From CAYZBF01 sp964476585 (GTDB lineage: Bacteria; Hydrothermota; UBA3072), in assembly GCA_964476585.1 (NCBI GenBank), contig CAYZBF010000038.1, positions 1 through 10,979 on the forward strand: DNA of 10,979 nucleotides. The letters run 5' to 3'. The position numbers and the translations under genes are program-made. A model generated the notes under the pieces. It saw only the letters and a list, made by a program, of their open reading frames with translations. It was not told where the DNA came from and searched no databases. This document shows positions 1-6,647 of this stretch, piece after piece; the stretch's first letter is position 1; each line of letters begins with the position of its first letter.

Positions 1-1
1 T

Positions 2-277
2 GATAAGGATCATTGGGTTCGTTATTCTGCAAAAAAGGGGTTGGCTTTTAGTGAAGATGATAGAGCATACGAATTTCTTGTTCAACATCAATGTGTTAAG
101 GCTCTAGGCAGAGCTGCTTGGTTTGGTAAAGATAAAGCGTTGGATGCACTTGTCCAAATTGGCACTCCTGAGGCTTTGAAAAAGCTGAGCTGGCTTTCCA
201 CTTTGAAGGGTTCAGGAGTACCAGAAATTAAGCACAGAGCCAAAGTTTTGTTAAAAGAGATTGAAGTTGAAGAATAA
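2..277 (+). CDS. HEAT-repeat protein, C-terminal fragment (5' end outside the window)
   Basis: The frame is open from base 2, so this is the last ~91 residues of a longer protein; the TTG at 41 is internal rather than a start. The visible part contains alternating amphipathic helices (VKALGRAAWFGKDKALDALV and PEALKKLSWLSTL) with the Ala/Leu spacing of PBS-lyase-type HEAT repeats, followed by a charged tail (KHRAKVLLKEIEVEE). HEAT repeats form protein-binding solenoids, so a scaffold role is likely but the partner is unknown. The next gene on the same strand is also a HEAT protein, suggesting a tandem pair or paralogues. No catalytic motif is visible. The fold is fairly certain, the function unknown. 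Confidence 0.7.
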   Translation, partial: DKDHWVRYSAKKGLAFSEDDRAYEFLVQHQCVKALGRAAWFGKDKALDALVQIGTPEALKKLSWLSTLKGSGVPEIKHRAKVLLKEIEVEE

Positions 278-283
278 TAGAAT

Positions 284-316
284 ATTTATGGCTTATAAAT
301 CCTTTTTCTTCTTTTC
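284..316 (+). terminator. Weak putative terminator after the first HEAT gene
   Basis: ATTTAT (284-289) and ATAAAT (295-300) can pair around the loop GGCTT, and a pyrimidine/T-rich run (CCTTTTTCTTCTTTTC) follows at once. It is 7 bp past the stop codon of the upstream gene. The stem is only six A-T pairs, so termination would be inefficient; position and T-rich tail are the main support. Confidence 0.3.
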
Positions 317-444
317 TTGATTTAATTATAACTTTTGGGGCTGGGCTTGACATGAGGGTGAGAAATGGATAGGAAACAAAATAGTACATCTTTAGTTTAT
401 ATTTACGGTATACGAATTTTTTAGGAAAATAAGGGGGAGATATA

Positions 445-1680
445 ATAGTTAAGAGAAGATTTATTATTGTATTTTTACTTTTCAGTTTTTTGTTTTTACA
501 AGCTTATGCTTGGCCATGGGATTCTCCAGAAGAGAAGGCTAGAAAGTTAGTAGACAAGTTGGAAGAATTTGCTTCAGAGCTTGACGGAGTTAATGTTGCA
601 TGGAATCCTACTTATGCAGGATTAGCAAGAGAAATAACTGGAAGTGGACCAGTTATTGTTCCGATTCTGATAGAAGAGGTGCTTGACACTACAAATGCCT
701 GGAATTTTAGATATCTGTGTGTGGATAGACTTTTGTTTATAGAGGGAATGGATAGAGAAAATGGTGAAATGATACTAGATGCTTATTTAAAAATAATGAG
801 AAACGAAGATGAGATAATGGCATTACGGAAGAACGCAATAGATGCAATTAGCAGGTTAGCCGGTACTAGATCATTAATAGGAGACAGCCTTAGGCAGAGA
901 TTTGCTGAAGAGTTAGCAGAGATTGCGGTGGATGAGAGTAGGGAAACTGTAATTCGATTAGAAGTAATAGGGAAATTAACAAGATTTGCCAAACATTATG
1001 GAGATGTGATCGCAGGACCTTTATTTAAATGTACAAATGATCCTAGTGGAAGGATACGAGCTGCATCTCTGGGTACACTTATTACAGTGGTTGGTTTCGG
1101 TTATGAGAAAGAGAAGGTAGGGTCAATTTTAGTAGAGAAACTTAAAGTAGAAGAACATAGGATACTTAAAGATGAGATTCTTTTTGGCATTAAGGTCCTA
1201 AAAGTGCAAGGGGCAATTCCATTATTAATGGAATCATTAGAGACTGGTAAATATTGTTCTAAATCACAGGCAGCTGAACTGTTGGGAATAATGGAAGTGA
1301 AGGAAGCCGTGTCTTTGTTAATAGAAGCTTTAAGAGACTATTCAACACGCTCCCAGGCAGCTCTTGCTTTAGGTAATATAGGTGATAGAAGAGCAGTCAA
1401 ACCACTTATTGAAGTGATGAATACAGGAACCTCTTCATCTGCTGTAATTGCTCTTGGGGAGATAGGTGATAAAAGAGCAATTCAACCACTTATGGAACTT
1501 TTAGAAAGGAGGGGCTTTGATCCAAGGTTGGTCAAATCTCTGATAAAACTTGAAGCACGTGAGGCTATTCCATTGATTGAGGAGAAGATGCCGGAGGGTA
1601 GACTTTATGGTTCAGACGCAGAGGCAAAAGAGAACCTTGAGAAATTCAAAAGAGGAGAGAAATTGGAGTGGGAAGAGTGA
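445..1680 (+). CDS. Exported HEAT-repeat protein with a non-ATG (probably ATA) start
   Basis: The reading frame extends upstream of any ATG, GTG or TTG into a clear signal peptide: positively charged KRR, a hydrophobic core (FIIVFLLFSFLFL) and an AYA-W cleavage site near residue 22. A strong purine-rich ribosome binding site, AGGGGGAGA (432-440), lies 5 bases before ATA at 445, so I place the start there (411 residues); a start at TTG 490 would destroy the signal peptide. The mature part is helical throughout. From about residue 265 on there are textbook PBS-lyase/HEAT_2 units, e.g. AVSLLIEAL, AALALGNIGDRRAVKPLIEV and VIALGEIGDKRAIQPLMELL. This predicts a periplasmic or surface protein-interaction solenoid. 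No lyase cofactor site is recognisable. It follows another HEAT gene on the same strand after a 167-bp gap. Confidence 0.8.
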   Translation: MVKRRFIIVFLLFSFLFLQAYAWPWDSPEEKARKLVDKLEEFASELDGVNVAWNPTYAGLAREITGSGPVIVPILIEEVLDTTNAWNFRYLCVDRLLFIEGMDRENGEMILDAYLKIMRNEDEIMALRKNAIDAISRLAGTRSLIGDSLRQRFAEELAEIAVDESRETVIRLEVIGKLTRFAKHYGDVIAGPLFKCTNDPSGRIRAASLGTLITVVGFGYEKEKVGSILVEKLKVEEHRILKDEILFGIKVLKVQGAIPLLMESLETGKYCSKSQAAELLGIMEVKEAVSLLIEALRDYSTRSQAALALGNIGDRRAVKPLIEVMNTGTSSSAVIALGEIGDKRAIQPLMELLERRGFDPRLVKSLIKLEAREAIPLIEEKMPEGRLYGSDAEAKENLEKFKRGEKLEWEE

Positions 1681-1693
1681 TGAGGTGGTATAA

Positions 1694-1729
1694 ATGGTTA
1701 TAAATGGGGTCATGGTTATAAATGGGGTC
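1694..1729 (+). repeat. Perfect 18-bp tandem duplication
   Basis: ATGGTTATAAATGGGGTC occurs twice head to tail (1694-1711 and 1712-1729), preceded by a degenerate partial copy (GGTATAAATGG from 1687). It starts 14 bp after the HEAT gene stop. The unit ends in the GGGGTC head that begins the repeat-like sequence described next. Confidence 0.85.
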
Positions 1730-1747
1730 AAATCTCGACATTTGACA
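1706..1747 (+). repeat. REP-like head GGGGTC...TCGACATTTGACA
   Basis: GGGGTCAAATCTCGACATTT followed by GACA resembles a GGGGTCAGAYCTTGACTTTTGAC motif that I associate, from memory, with REP sequences near Y1 (RAYT) transposases in many uncultured bacteria. Weaker look-alikes occur in this window at 7901, 8249 and 10667. The TTGACA at 1742-1747, followed 16 bp later by TATTAT (1764-1769), could also serve as a promoter pointing at the TPR gene. No intact transposase is present. Confidence 0.45.
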
Positions 1748-1872
1748 ATCAATAGATTTTCTATATTATTTGTTCAGCGAAAAAAGAGTCAGGCTTGAAA
1801 AATGGAAATTATACTTAACAGTTTGTATTCGACCATTTAACTATTGGTCATCCCAAGAGATCACCCCCCGTC

Positions 1873-1901
1873 TTGACTTTTGATTGAATTTCAGATATAG
1901 T
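1873..1901 (+). promoter_or_regulatory. Sigma70-type promoter of the TPR gene
   Basis: TTGACT (1873-1878), a 17-bp spacer and TATAGT (1896-1901) match the consensus at the ideal spacing. Transcription would start near 1908, about 23 bases before the ATG. The spacer is nearly the same as that of the promoter at 4607-4635 (see findings). Confidence 0.7.
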
Positions 1902-1930
1902 TTAATAGATATTTGGAAATGTAATTTAAT

Positions 1931-4042
1931 ATGGAATATGTTTTTCTTATAATAGCAGGCGCTGGTTTAATTATAGCGATAATCTTTGGCTTCTTGCAGG
2001 TTATTATTCCCTTTATAAAGGACGAGGTGAAGTTTTCAAAAAGATTTCCTTTTGTAACAAGTACAGCTGAAGGAGCTTTACCCACAAAAGCAGAGAAGAA
2101 GAGTCATAAGAGAAAGAGCAAGAGGAAAAACATAAGGAAGATTCTTATTCCAATCTTCACATTGGCTTTGCTGGCCATTTTGTTAACTGTTGTTACAAAG
2201 TTTTGGTTTTTTAAGAAAGGACCCATAATTGCAAGAACCCCTATCGGTGTGATGTTTTGTGACAATCAAACTGGTGAAGACAAATATAATTACCTACGCA
2301 AGGTTTTAGCGGATGTGTTAATTACCGATCTCGGTAATTCGAGATATTTGCAAGTCATGACTTTTCCACGAATGTTTGACCTATTAAAATCACTTGGTTA
2401 TGAAGATGTGGAAATTATTGATGCCTCTATGGGATTTGAAATATGTAAATTTGCAGGTGCTAAAGCAATGGTTCTACCAAGCCTTATGAAGAGTGGAGAT
2501 GTATTTGTATTAAATGCACAAGTACTGGATGTAGAAACGAAAGAGTTAATTGCACATCCATACAGGGCTACAGGTGAGGGTGAAGGGAGCATTTTAGGAA
2601 ATTTAGTGGACGACCTTACTGATAATATAAAAACTGGGCTGGAAATTTCCATGAGAGAAATAGAGAAAGAGAGTAAGGATATATCAGAACTGACTACAAC
2701 CTCGTTAGAGGCATATAAATATTATTTCAACGGTCGAGAGGCTGCCTTCAGAATGTATAATCAGGAGGCAATAGAAAATTTTGAGAAAGCAGTAGATTTA
2801 GATTCATTCTTTGTAGAGGCTTATGATGAATTAGCACGACAATATTATACTATTAATGAGAATGAAAAAGCTCTCAAAATCATCGAAAAAGTGAAATTAT
2901 TGTCCAGTAAATTAACAGAGGAAAGATTGGTGACAATTATCGCATTAGAAGCTTATATTAAGCATGATTGGGATCTTGCTATTAACTATTATAAAAGACT
3001 AATAAAAATTGACCCAGAAAATATTGGTGCACATCTCAGCCTTGGTATGATATATTATCAGAAGAAAGTGATGTACGATGAGGGCATATCTGAATTTAAA
3101 AAGGTTTTAAAACTTGATCCACTTGGAATAACACATTTTAGAAGTTGGACATATAATGTCCTGGGATGGGCCTATCTTCGAAAAGGGGAATTTGAGAAAG
3201 CACACGTGGCTTTTAAAAAGTATGTAGCCCTATTGCCCAATCAGTCTTATCCGTTGGATTGTTTGGGAGATTTTTATTTACTTGTTGGTAATTATGACAA
3301 GGCGATAATAAATCTACAACAGTCTTTAGAATTAAATCCAGAGTATTCCCTTACATCTAAACTTATCGGAGAAACTTATCTGGCAAAGGGAATGTATAGT
3401 AAGGCTCTAATCTCGTACGAAAAATATCTTGCTCTGACAGAAAGTAGTGCCCAAAAGGCAGAAGCTTATTATTATTTGGGCAAATTACATTATCTTAAGG
3501 GTGATTATGAAAATTCTATTTCAGAGTGTCAGTATGCATTTGAACTTAATCCAGATTTGATAGAGGCTCATTGGATATTTGGACTAACTCTTATCAGAAA
3601 AAAAATATTCGATAATGCTGAGTCTGAGGTATTAACTATTAAAGGATTAATAGAGAAAACGAATGTAGAAGAGTTAAAGAAATATTATTATCATCTTAAA
3701 GGTGAGTTATCACTCAGTAAAGGTCATCATAAGCAAGCAATAGACTATTTCAATAAGGCAGCTAATATCGAATCTTTAGATAGGCAATTTTTTATAAACG
3801 CTTCAGGAGAAGCATACTTTAAAGTAGGGGAATTGGATAAAGCTGCAAAAAAACTTGAATCTGTCATTAGAATTAATCCCAATCATGCACAATCTCACTA
3901 TCTGCTTGGTTTGATTTACCAGAAAAGGGGAGAGCAAGAGAAGGCAAAGGAGCATTTCCAAAAATTTATAAATATTTGGAAAGACGCAGATGAATATTTA
4001 CCACAGTTAATAGAAGCCAAGAAGCAATTGGGGTTAGTATGA
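1931..4042 (+). CDS. Membrane-anchored TPR protein with an N-terminal TolB/FlgO-like domain
   Basis: The protein has 703 residues. Segment 4-29 is a transmembrane helix, residues 54-70 are a very basic cytoplasmic linker (KKSHKRKSKRKNIRK), and 71-90 is a second transmembrane helix. From about 104 to 240 lies an alpha/beta domain (IGVMFCDNQTGEDKYNYLRK, ...LADVLITDLGNS..., ...GAKAMVLPSLMKSGD...) resembling the TolB N-terminal/FlgO-type module that finds a 'system' at or outside the membrane. From about 259 to the end run roughly eleven TPR units with the W/Y-x-LG-x-x-Y...A...F..AL pattern (e.g. AHLSLGMIYYQKK, YNVLGWAYLRKGEFEKAHVA). In related proteins known to me this module plus TPR array is often fused to a Ser/Thr protein kinase; no kinase motifs are seen here. 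A scaffold or signalling-assembly role at the membrane is inferred. Only a weak ribosome binding site (TTGGAAA, about 13 bases before ATG) precedes it. Confidence 0.8.
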   Translation: MEYVFLIIAGAGLIIAIIFGFLQVIIPFIKDEVKFSKRFPFVTSTAEGALPTKAEKKSHKRKSKRKNIRKILIPIFTLALLAILLTVVTKFWFFKKGPIIARTPIGVMFCDNQTGEDKYNYLRKVLADVLITDLGNSRYLQVMTFPRMFDLLKSLGYEDVEIIDASMGFEICKFAGAKAMVLPSLMKSGDVFVLNAQVLDVETKELIAHPYRATGEGEGSILGNLVDDLTDNIKTGLEISMREIEKESKDISELTTTSLEAYKYYFNGREAAFRMYNQEAIENFEKAVDLDSFFVEAYDELARQYYTINENEKALKIIEKVKLLSSKLTEERLVTIIALEAYIKHDWDLAINYYKRLIKIDPENIGAHLSLGMIYYQKKVMYDEGISEFKKVLKLDPLGITHFRSWTYNVLGWAYLRKGEFEKAHVAFKKYVALLPNQSYPLDCLGDFYLLVGNYDKAIINLQQSLELNPEYSLTSKLIGETYLAKGMYSKALISYEKYLALTESSAQKAEAYYYLGKLHYLKGDYENSISECQYAFELNPDLIEAHWIFGLTLIRKKIFDNAESEVLTIKGLIEKTNVEELKKYYYHLKGELSLSKGHHKQAIDYFNKAANIESLDRQFFINASGEAYFKVGELDKAAKKLESVIRINPNHAQSHYLLGLIYQKRGEQEKAKEHFQKFINIWKDADEYLPQLIEAKKQLGLV

Positions 4043-4065
4043 AACTAAATCATTTTGATTTAGTT
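4043..4065 (+). other. Perfect 10-bp stem-loop between TPR gene and small ORF
   Basis: AACTAAATCA (4043-4052), loop TTT and TGATTTAGTT (4056-4065) pair without mismatch directly after the TGA stop at 4040-4042. No T-run follows, so it is not a standard intrinsic terminator. A 3' mRNA-stabilising hairpin, a processing site or a partial terminator separating the expression of the two genes are the plausible roles. Confidence 0.6.
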
Positions 4066-4090
4066 GTGAAGCATTTTAAAAAAATGATAA

Positions 4091-4100
4091 AAGGAGGTGA
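4091..4100 (+). promoter_or_regulatory. Ideal Shine-Dalgarno sequence fixing the start of the small ORF
   Basis: AAGGAGGTGA is fully complementary to the 16S rRNA tail and ends 5 bases before the ATG at 4106. It shows that translation starts at 4106 and not at the in-frame GTG at 4097, which lies inside the Shine-Dalgarno sequence itself. Confidence 0.85.
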
Positions 4101-4105
4101 ATTTA

Positions 4106-4315
4106 ATGCCTAAACTAACAAAGAATGACTGGGAGAGACTCAGAGAAGAATTTAATGTAGCTTTTTCGGGAATGGATACACATCTTTTTACATTATTATT
4201 GGATAAAATATATGGTAGCAGCCCCGAAGACCCGGATGAAATCGACGACATTGATGCGTTGATGATATATTTAGCTCATGCAGAACCTCCCATTCCACCT
4301 GGAGGGAAAAGATAA
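4106..4315 (+). CDS. Small acidic protein of unknown function (69 residues)
   Basis: I do not recognise this protein. It starts MPKLTKNDWERLREEFNVAF, continues with an amphipathic/hydrophobic stretch (MDTHLFTLLLDKIYG), then a strongly acidic segment (SSPEDPDEIDDIDALM) and ends in the proline-glycine tail EPPIPPGGKR. There is no signal peptide or membrane helix, so it should be cytosolic. It has the best ribosome binding site in the window, implying strong translation. It follows the TPR gene after a 63-bp gap containing a hairpin and no separate promoter that I can see, so it may be co-transcribed. An accessory partner of the TPR protein is possible; the proline-rich C-terminus looks like a flexible or recognition tail. 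Real gene very likely, function unknown. Confidence 0.75.
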   Translation: MPKLTKNDWERLREEFNVAFSGMDTHLFTLLLDKIYGSSPEDPDEIDDIDALMIYLAHAEPPIPPGGKR

Positions 4316-4444
4316 TCTATATATTGGGCTTTGGTTGTAATACAAATCTAATTAAAATCTGAGGATTTCTCTTGCTCTCATAATAGGGTTGAATTTTTTG
4401 AAATTCGAATTCGTTATTGTTGTAAGGTAATTTTTTTAGTTTTC

Positions 4445-4509
4445 TGGATAAATGGGGGCCCATAATGAGCTATTTGCTCGGTGCTAATTTATCCACCAGT
4501 CTTCTTTTT
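4445..4509 (+). terminator. Branched stem-loop followed by a T-rich run; also one copy of the CCACC repeat
   Basis: TGGATAAAT (4445-4453) pairs perfectly with ATTTATCCA (4487-4495). Inside, GAGC (4467-4470) and GCTC (4476-4479) pair around TATTT. The sequence then runs CCAGTCTTCTTTTTC, so it could end transcripts from the small ORF 130 bp upstream. Its right half (4482-4509) resembles segments at 8275-8298 and 10723-10755 (see findings). The rest of the 4316-4606 gap is AT-rich with only a weak GAATTT/AAATTC hairpin at 4391-4406 and no convincing ORF. Confidence 0.4.
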
Positions 4510-4606
4510 CATATTAAATTATATATTAAATTTCATAAATAAACCTTAATTAAAATTTATATTAACTCCCTAACTGACCCACCGACCAACAGACCAACTC
4601 TTTGTA

Positions 4607-4635
4607 TTGACTTTTGAGTTAATTTCAGATAAAAT
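4607..4635 (+). promoter_or_regulatory. Sigma70-type promoter of the isochorismatase-fold gene
   Basis: TTGACT (4607-4612), a 17-bp spacer and TAAAAT (4630-4635). Start of transcription would be near 4642, giving an untranslated leader of about 130 bases before the ATG at 4773. A run of GACC words (CTGACCCACCGACCAACAG) lies just upstream at about 4573-4592 and could be an operator or a repeat remnant. Confidence 0.65.
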
Positions 4636-4772
4636 TTAATAAATATCCAGGTGAGGAATTTCATATATATAAAAATACTCAAACTTATGAAAATATTTGA
4701 TAGAATTAAAGAAATATCTATTATAAGAAACTGCCCCTAAATGAAAATTGCAACTTATCTAAGGAGGGAAAA

Positions 4773-5468
4773 ATGAATAGAGAGATAATGAAAGAAACAG
4801 TTAAAAAAAGGCTCTTGGCTGAGCTGGTAATTCCAGGAGGTTCAACTATAATAGCTATGATGCTATTCAGCATACCTGTTGCTTCCCTGGCATCGAACAT
4901 GGAAAAGAATACCATTGTGGATGAATGGGCCACCGTGGAAGTCCCACCCCCACCTGAGCTAAAATCGGTAACAATTGATCCTGAGGTAACTGCACTTTTA
5001 ATTTTAGACATTCAAAATCAAAACTGTAACAAAGAGAAGAGGCCTCGTTGCGTAGCTTCAATTGCCAAAATCCAAAGCCTGCTCAATAATGCAAGAGGCA
5101 AAGGGATTGTTGTAGTTTACAGCACTACCAGAGGAGCAAACGTAACCGATATAAGGGAGGAATTACTTCCCCTTGCAGAAGAACCTATAGTCAAGTCGGG
5201 AGTGGATAAGTTCTTCGGAACCGACTTAGAAAAGATTTTAAGGGAAAAGGGCATCAAGACTGTGATATTGGTGGGAACTTCCGCTCATGGTGCTGTCTTA
5301 CACACGGCTACAGGCGCAGTCTTAAGGGGATTGCAAATCATTGTGCCAGTGGATGGCATGTCATCCTGTGATCCCTATGCTGAACAGTACACTGCCTGGC
5401 ATTTAGTTAATGGTCCTGGGACCCGACGACAAACGGCCTTAACTCGAATCAGCTTGATCCAATTTTAA
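4773..5468 (+). CDS. Exported isochorismatase/cysteine-hydrolase fold protein lacking the catalytic cysteine
   Basis: 231 residues, with a good ribosome binding site (AAGGAGGG, 4761-4768). The N-terminus is a signal peptide: basic VKKR, hydrophobic IIAMMLFSIPVASLA and likely cleavage after ASLA (residue 40), which is unusual for this normally cytosolic fold. The fold is shown by TALLILDIQNQ (Asp79), KSGVDKFFGTDLEKILREKG (Lys146) and the VILVGTSAHGAVLHTATGAV segment near 164-183. In active members the latter carries the nucleophile in a G-x-x-T-x-x-C-V pattern; here the aligned residue is Ala174. The conserved PVDGMS and AEQYTAWHL motifs follow. I recall similar exported proteins with a GTAAHGAV-type loop in proteobacteria, so Cys loss may be a subfamily trait rather than decay. 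A binding or altered catalytic role is likely. Its G+C is higher than that of its neighbours, hinting at lateral acquisition. It appears to be transcribed alone. Confidence 0.85.
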   Translation: MNREIMKETVKKRLLAELVIPGGSTIIAMMLFSIPVASLASNMEKNTIVDEWATVEVPPPPELKSVTIDPEVTALLILDIQNQNCNKEKRPRCVASIAKIQSLLNNARGKGIVVVYSTTRGANVTDIREELLPLAEEPIVKSGVDKFFGTDLEKILREKGIKTVILVGTSAHGAVLHTATGAVLRGLQIIVPVDGMSSCDPYAEQYTAWHLVNGPGTRRQTALTRISLIQF

Positions 5469-5625
5469 GGATTATCAACTTGTTTAAGGAAAGTTCTTAT
5501 GCATTTAAGTGTTAAAGGAGATTAAATATAAGGTATTGCTTTTTTAATAGGATTCCAATTGTCAACTCAACTACTCAAAAATTTATGCCTTGTGTCAGAC
5601 TTTTTATTTTCCGAACAATCTCAAT

Positions 5626-6318
5626 TCATTTTTTGGTTAAATATAGCAGCATCCCGAAAAAATGTGATATACTACCTCCCAATACAAAAAGATGCCAAAT
5701 AGCATGATAATACGGTATCTTATCCCGTGTATAAAATATCAATCCAAAAGTATAGCATAATCCCCCAATAAAAAGCCAAATAATCAAACCTCTTGGGACC
5801 ATTTGTAGTATGGGTTTAATGGCAATGAGAATAAGCCATCCCATTGCCACATAAACTAATACTGATAAAAATCTATATTTCCCCATCATGAAAATTTTTA
5901 CAATAATTCCTCCTATAGCCATAGCCCAAATAAGTCCAAAAATAGTCCATCCCCATGGACCACGCATGGGGACCAAAGTAACAGGTGTGTATGTTCCCGC
6001 GATGAGTAAATAAATGGATGAATGGTCCAAAATTCTAAAAAAACGTTTTACACGTTTGTTTGTAAAGCTATGATACAGAGTCGATGCTAAATAGAGGAAA
6101 AAAAGCGTCGTGCCATAGATACTGAAACTTACAACTCGCCAGGTATCGCCATAGATACTAGCAAAAACAACAAGGAGAACAAGCGCTGCCAAACTTAATG
6201 CTGCACCGATACCGTGAGTAATACTGTTAGCGATTTCTTCACCTAAACTCTGTTCCTTATGAGGAGTAACCTCTGTCTCAAAAATAGTTGTCTTACTTTT
6301 TTCGTTTCTCATTTTCAT
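5626..6318 (-). CDS. Hemolysin III / TrhA family (PAQR) seven-helix membrane protein
   Basis: 230 residues, the usual length of the family, with a ~25-residue polar N-terminus, the signature E-x-x-NSITHGIGA (28-39) and seven predicted membrane helices. The putative metal ligands are present: SxxxH (STLYH, His83), the D-H pair at 98-99 (ILDHSSIY) and HAIWH (His205, His209) in the last part. Bacterial members are implicated in membrane-energetics/lipid homeostasis and the adiponectin-receptor relatives in ceramide hydrolysis; hemolytic activity is not implied. Two ATGs (6318 and 6312) are possible starts and neither has a clear ribosome binding site. A TATAAT box (minus strand, 6330-6335) just upstream lacks a good -35 box. 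It is the next minus-strand gene after the TIR/membrane cassette, but the 480-bp gap and attC-like site between them argue against one operon. Confidence 0.9.
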   Translation of the reverse strand: MKMRNEKSKTTIFETEVTPHKEQSLGEEIANSITHGIGAALSLAALVLLVVFASIYGDTWRVVSFSIYGTTLFFLYLASTLYHSFTNKRVKRFFRILDHSSIYLLIAGTYTPVTLVPMRGPWGWTIFGLIWAMAIGGIIVKIFMMGKYRFLSVLVYVAMGWLILIAIKPILQMVPRGLIIWLFIGGLCYTFGLIFYTRDKIPYYHAIWHLFVLGGSISHFFGMLLYLTKK

Positions 6319-6500
6319 TTTTAAGGGCGATTATAAAAAATTATCTTGTCTATTGAATCACAATTCTTTCATCACAATAAAAGGAGCACAGATTCAATCG
6401 TTATTGCTTTTAAGTAAATCCAATTTGTCTGCAGCATCTTTGAAGGATTCTTTTTTAATCCGTATTTAATAAGTTTGCTCCCCTAAATTCTTTGTTGTTA

Positions 6501-6602
6501 TTACTGTTTCAATGGAATTACTGAGCCTTTGAAGTGCCTACCGCAGTTTATACATCCTAAAGAGTTACCAAATCCATCATCAAGTAAACCATGTTGAAAC
6601 AT
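6501..6602 (-). CDS. Possible 33-residue ORF with a CxxC motif
   Basis: The frame ATG (6602-6600) to TAA (6503-6501) would encode a peptide containing GFGNSLGCINCGRHFKG, with a zinc-knuckle-like CxxC. There is no ribosome binding site. It lies one frame away from the RAYT-like start at 6639, so it may instead be the frameshifted continuation of a decayed gene. Weak call. Confidence 0.2.
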   Translation of the reverse strand: MFQHGLLDDGFGNSLGCINCGRHFKGSVIPLKQ

Positions 6603-6639
6603 GATAAAACGCATATATATATTTTCGGTTTCTCGCCAT
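6580..6639 (-). pseudogene. Possible N-terminal remnant of a REP-associated (RAYT, Y1) transposase
   Basis: ATG at 6639-6637 starts a 19-codon frame reading MARNRKYIYAFYHV, which resembles the family's usual opening (MARPxRxxYxGAxYHV) with one or two residues missing, and stops at TGA 6582-6580. The HUH motif region and catalytic Tyr are absent. The REP-like repeats elsewhere in the window would fit a former RAYT, but 14 residues are thin evidence. Confidence 0.25.
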
Positions 6640-6647
6640 TATTAAAT

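Noticed and set aside
347..375. TTGACA with TAGGAA 17 bp later, upstream of the second HEAT gene
   Set aside because: The -10 box is poor; a promoter is needed somewhere here but this match is not good enough to annotate.
1801..1860. Hairpin GACCA...TGGTC and a 12-codon ORF before the TPR promoter
   Set aside because: Five-base stem and very short frame without ribosome binding site; nothing to support a function.
4391..4406. GAATTT-TTTG-AAATTC hairpin
   Set aside because: Only weak A-T pairs with no T-run; likely a by-product of AT-rich composition.
4687..4776. Two tiny tandem ORFs (17 and 11 codons, ATG 4687 and ATG 4741) in the leader of the isochorismatase-fold gene, the second overlapping its start as ATGA
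   Set aside because: Neither has a ribosome binding site and such short frames are common by chance in AT-rich leaders.
4721..5061. Minus-strand ORFs opposite the isochorismatase-fold gene
   Set aside because: Shadows of the strongly supported plus-strand gene, low-complexity serine-rich translations.
6330..6358. TATAAT before the hemolysin III start as a promoter giving a leaderless transcript
   Set aside because: The matching -35 position reads ATTCAA; box and spacing together are not convincing.
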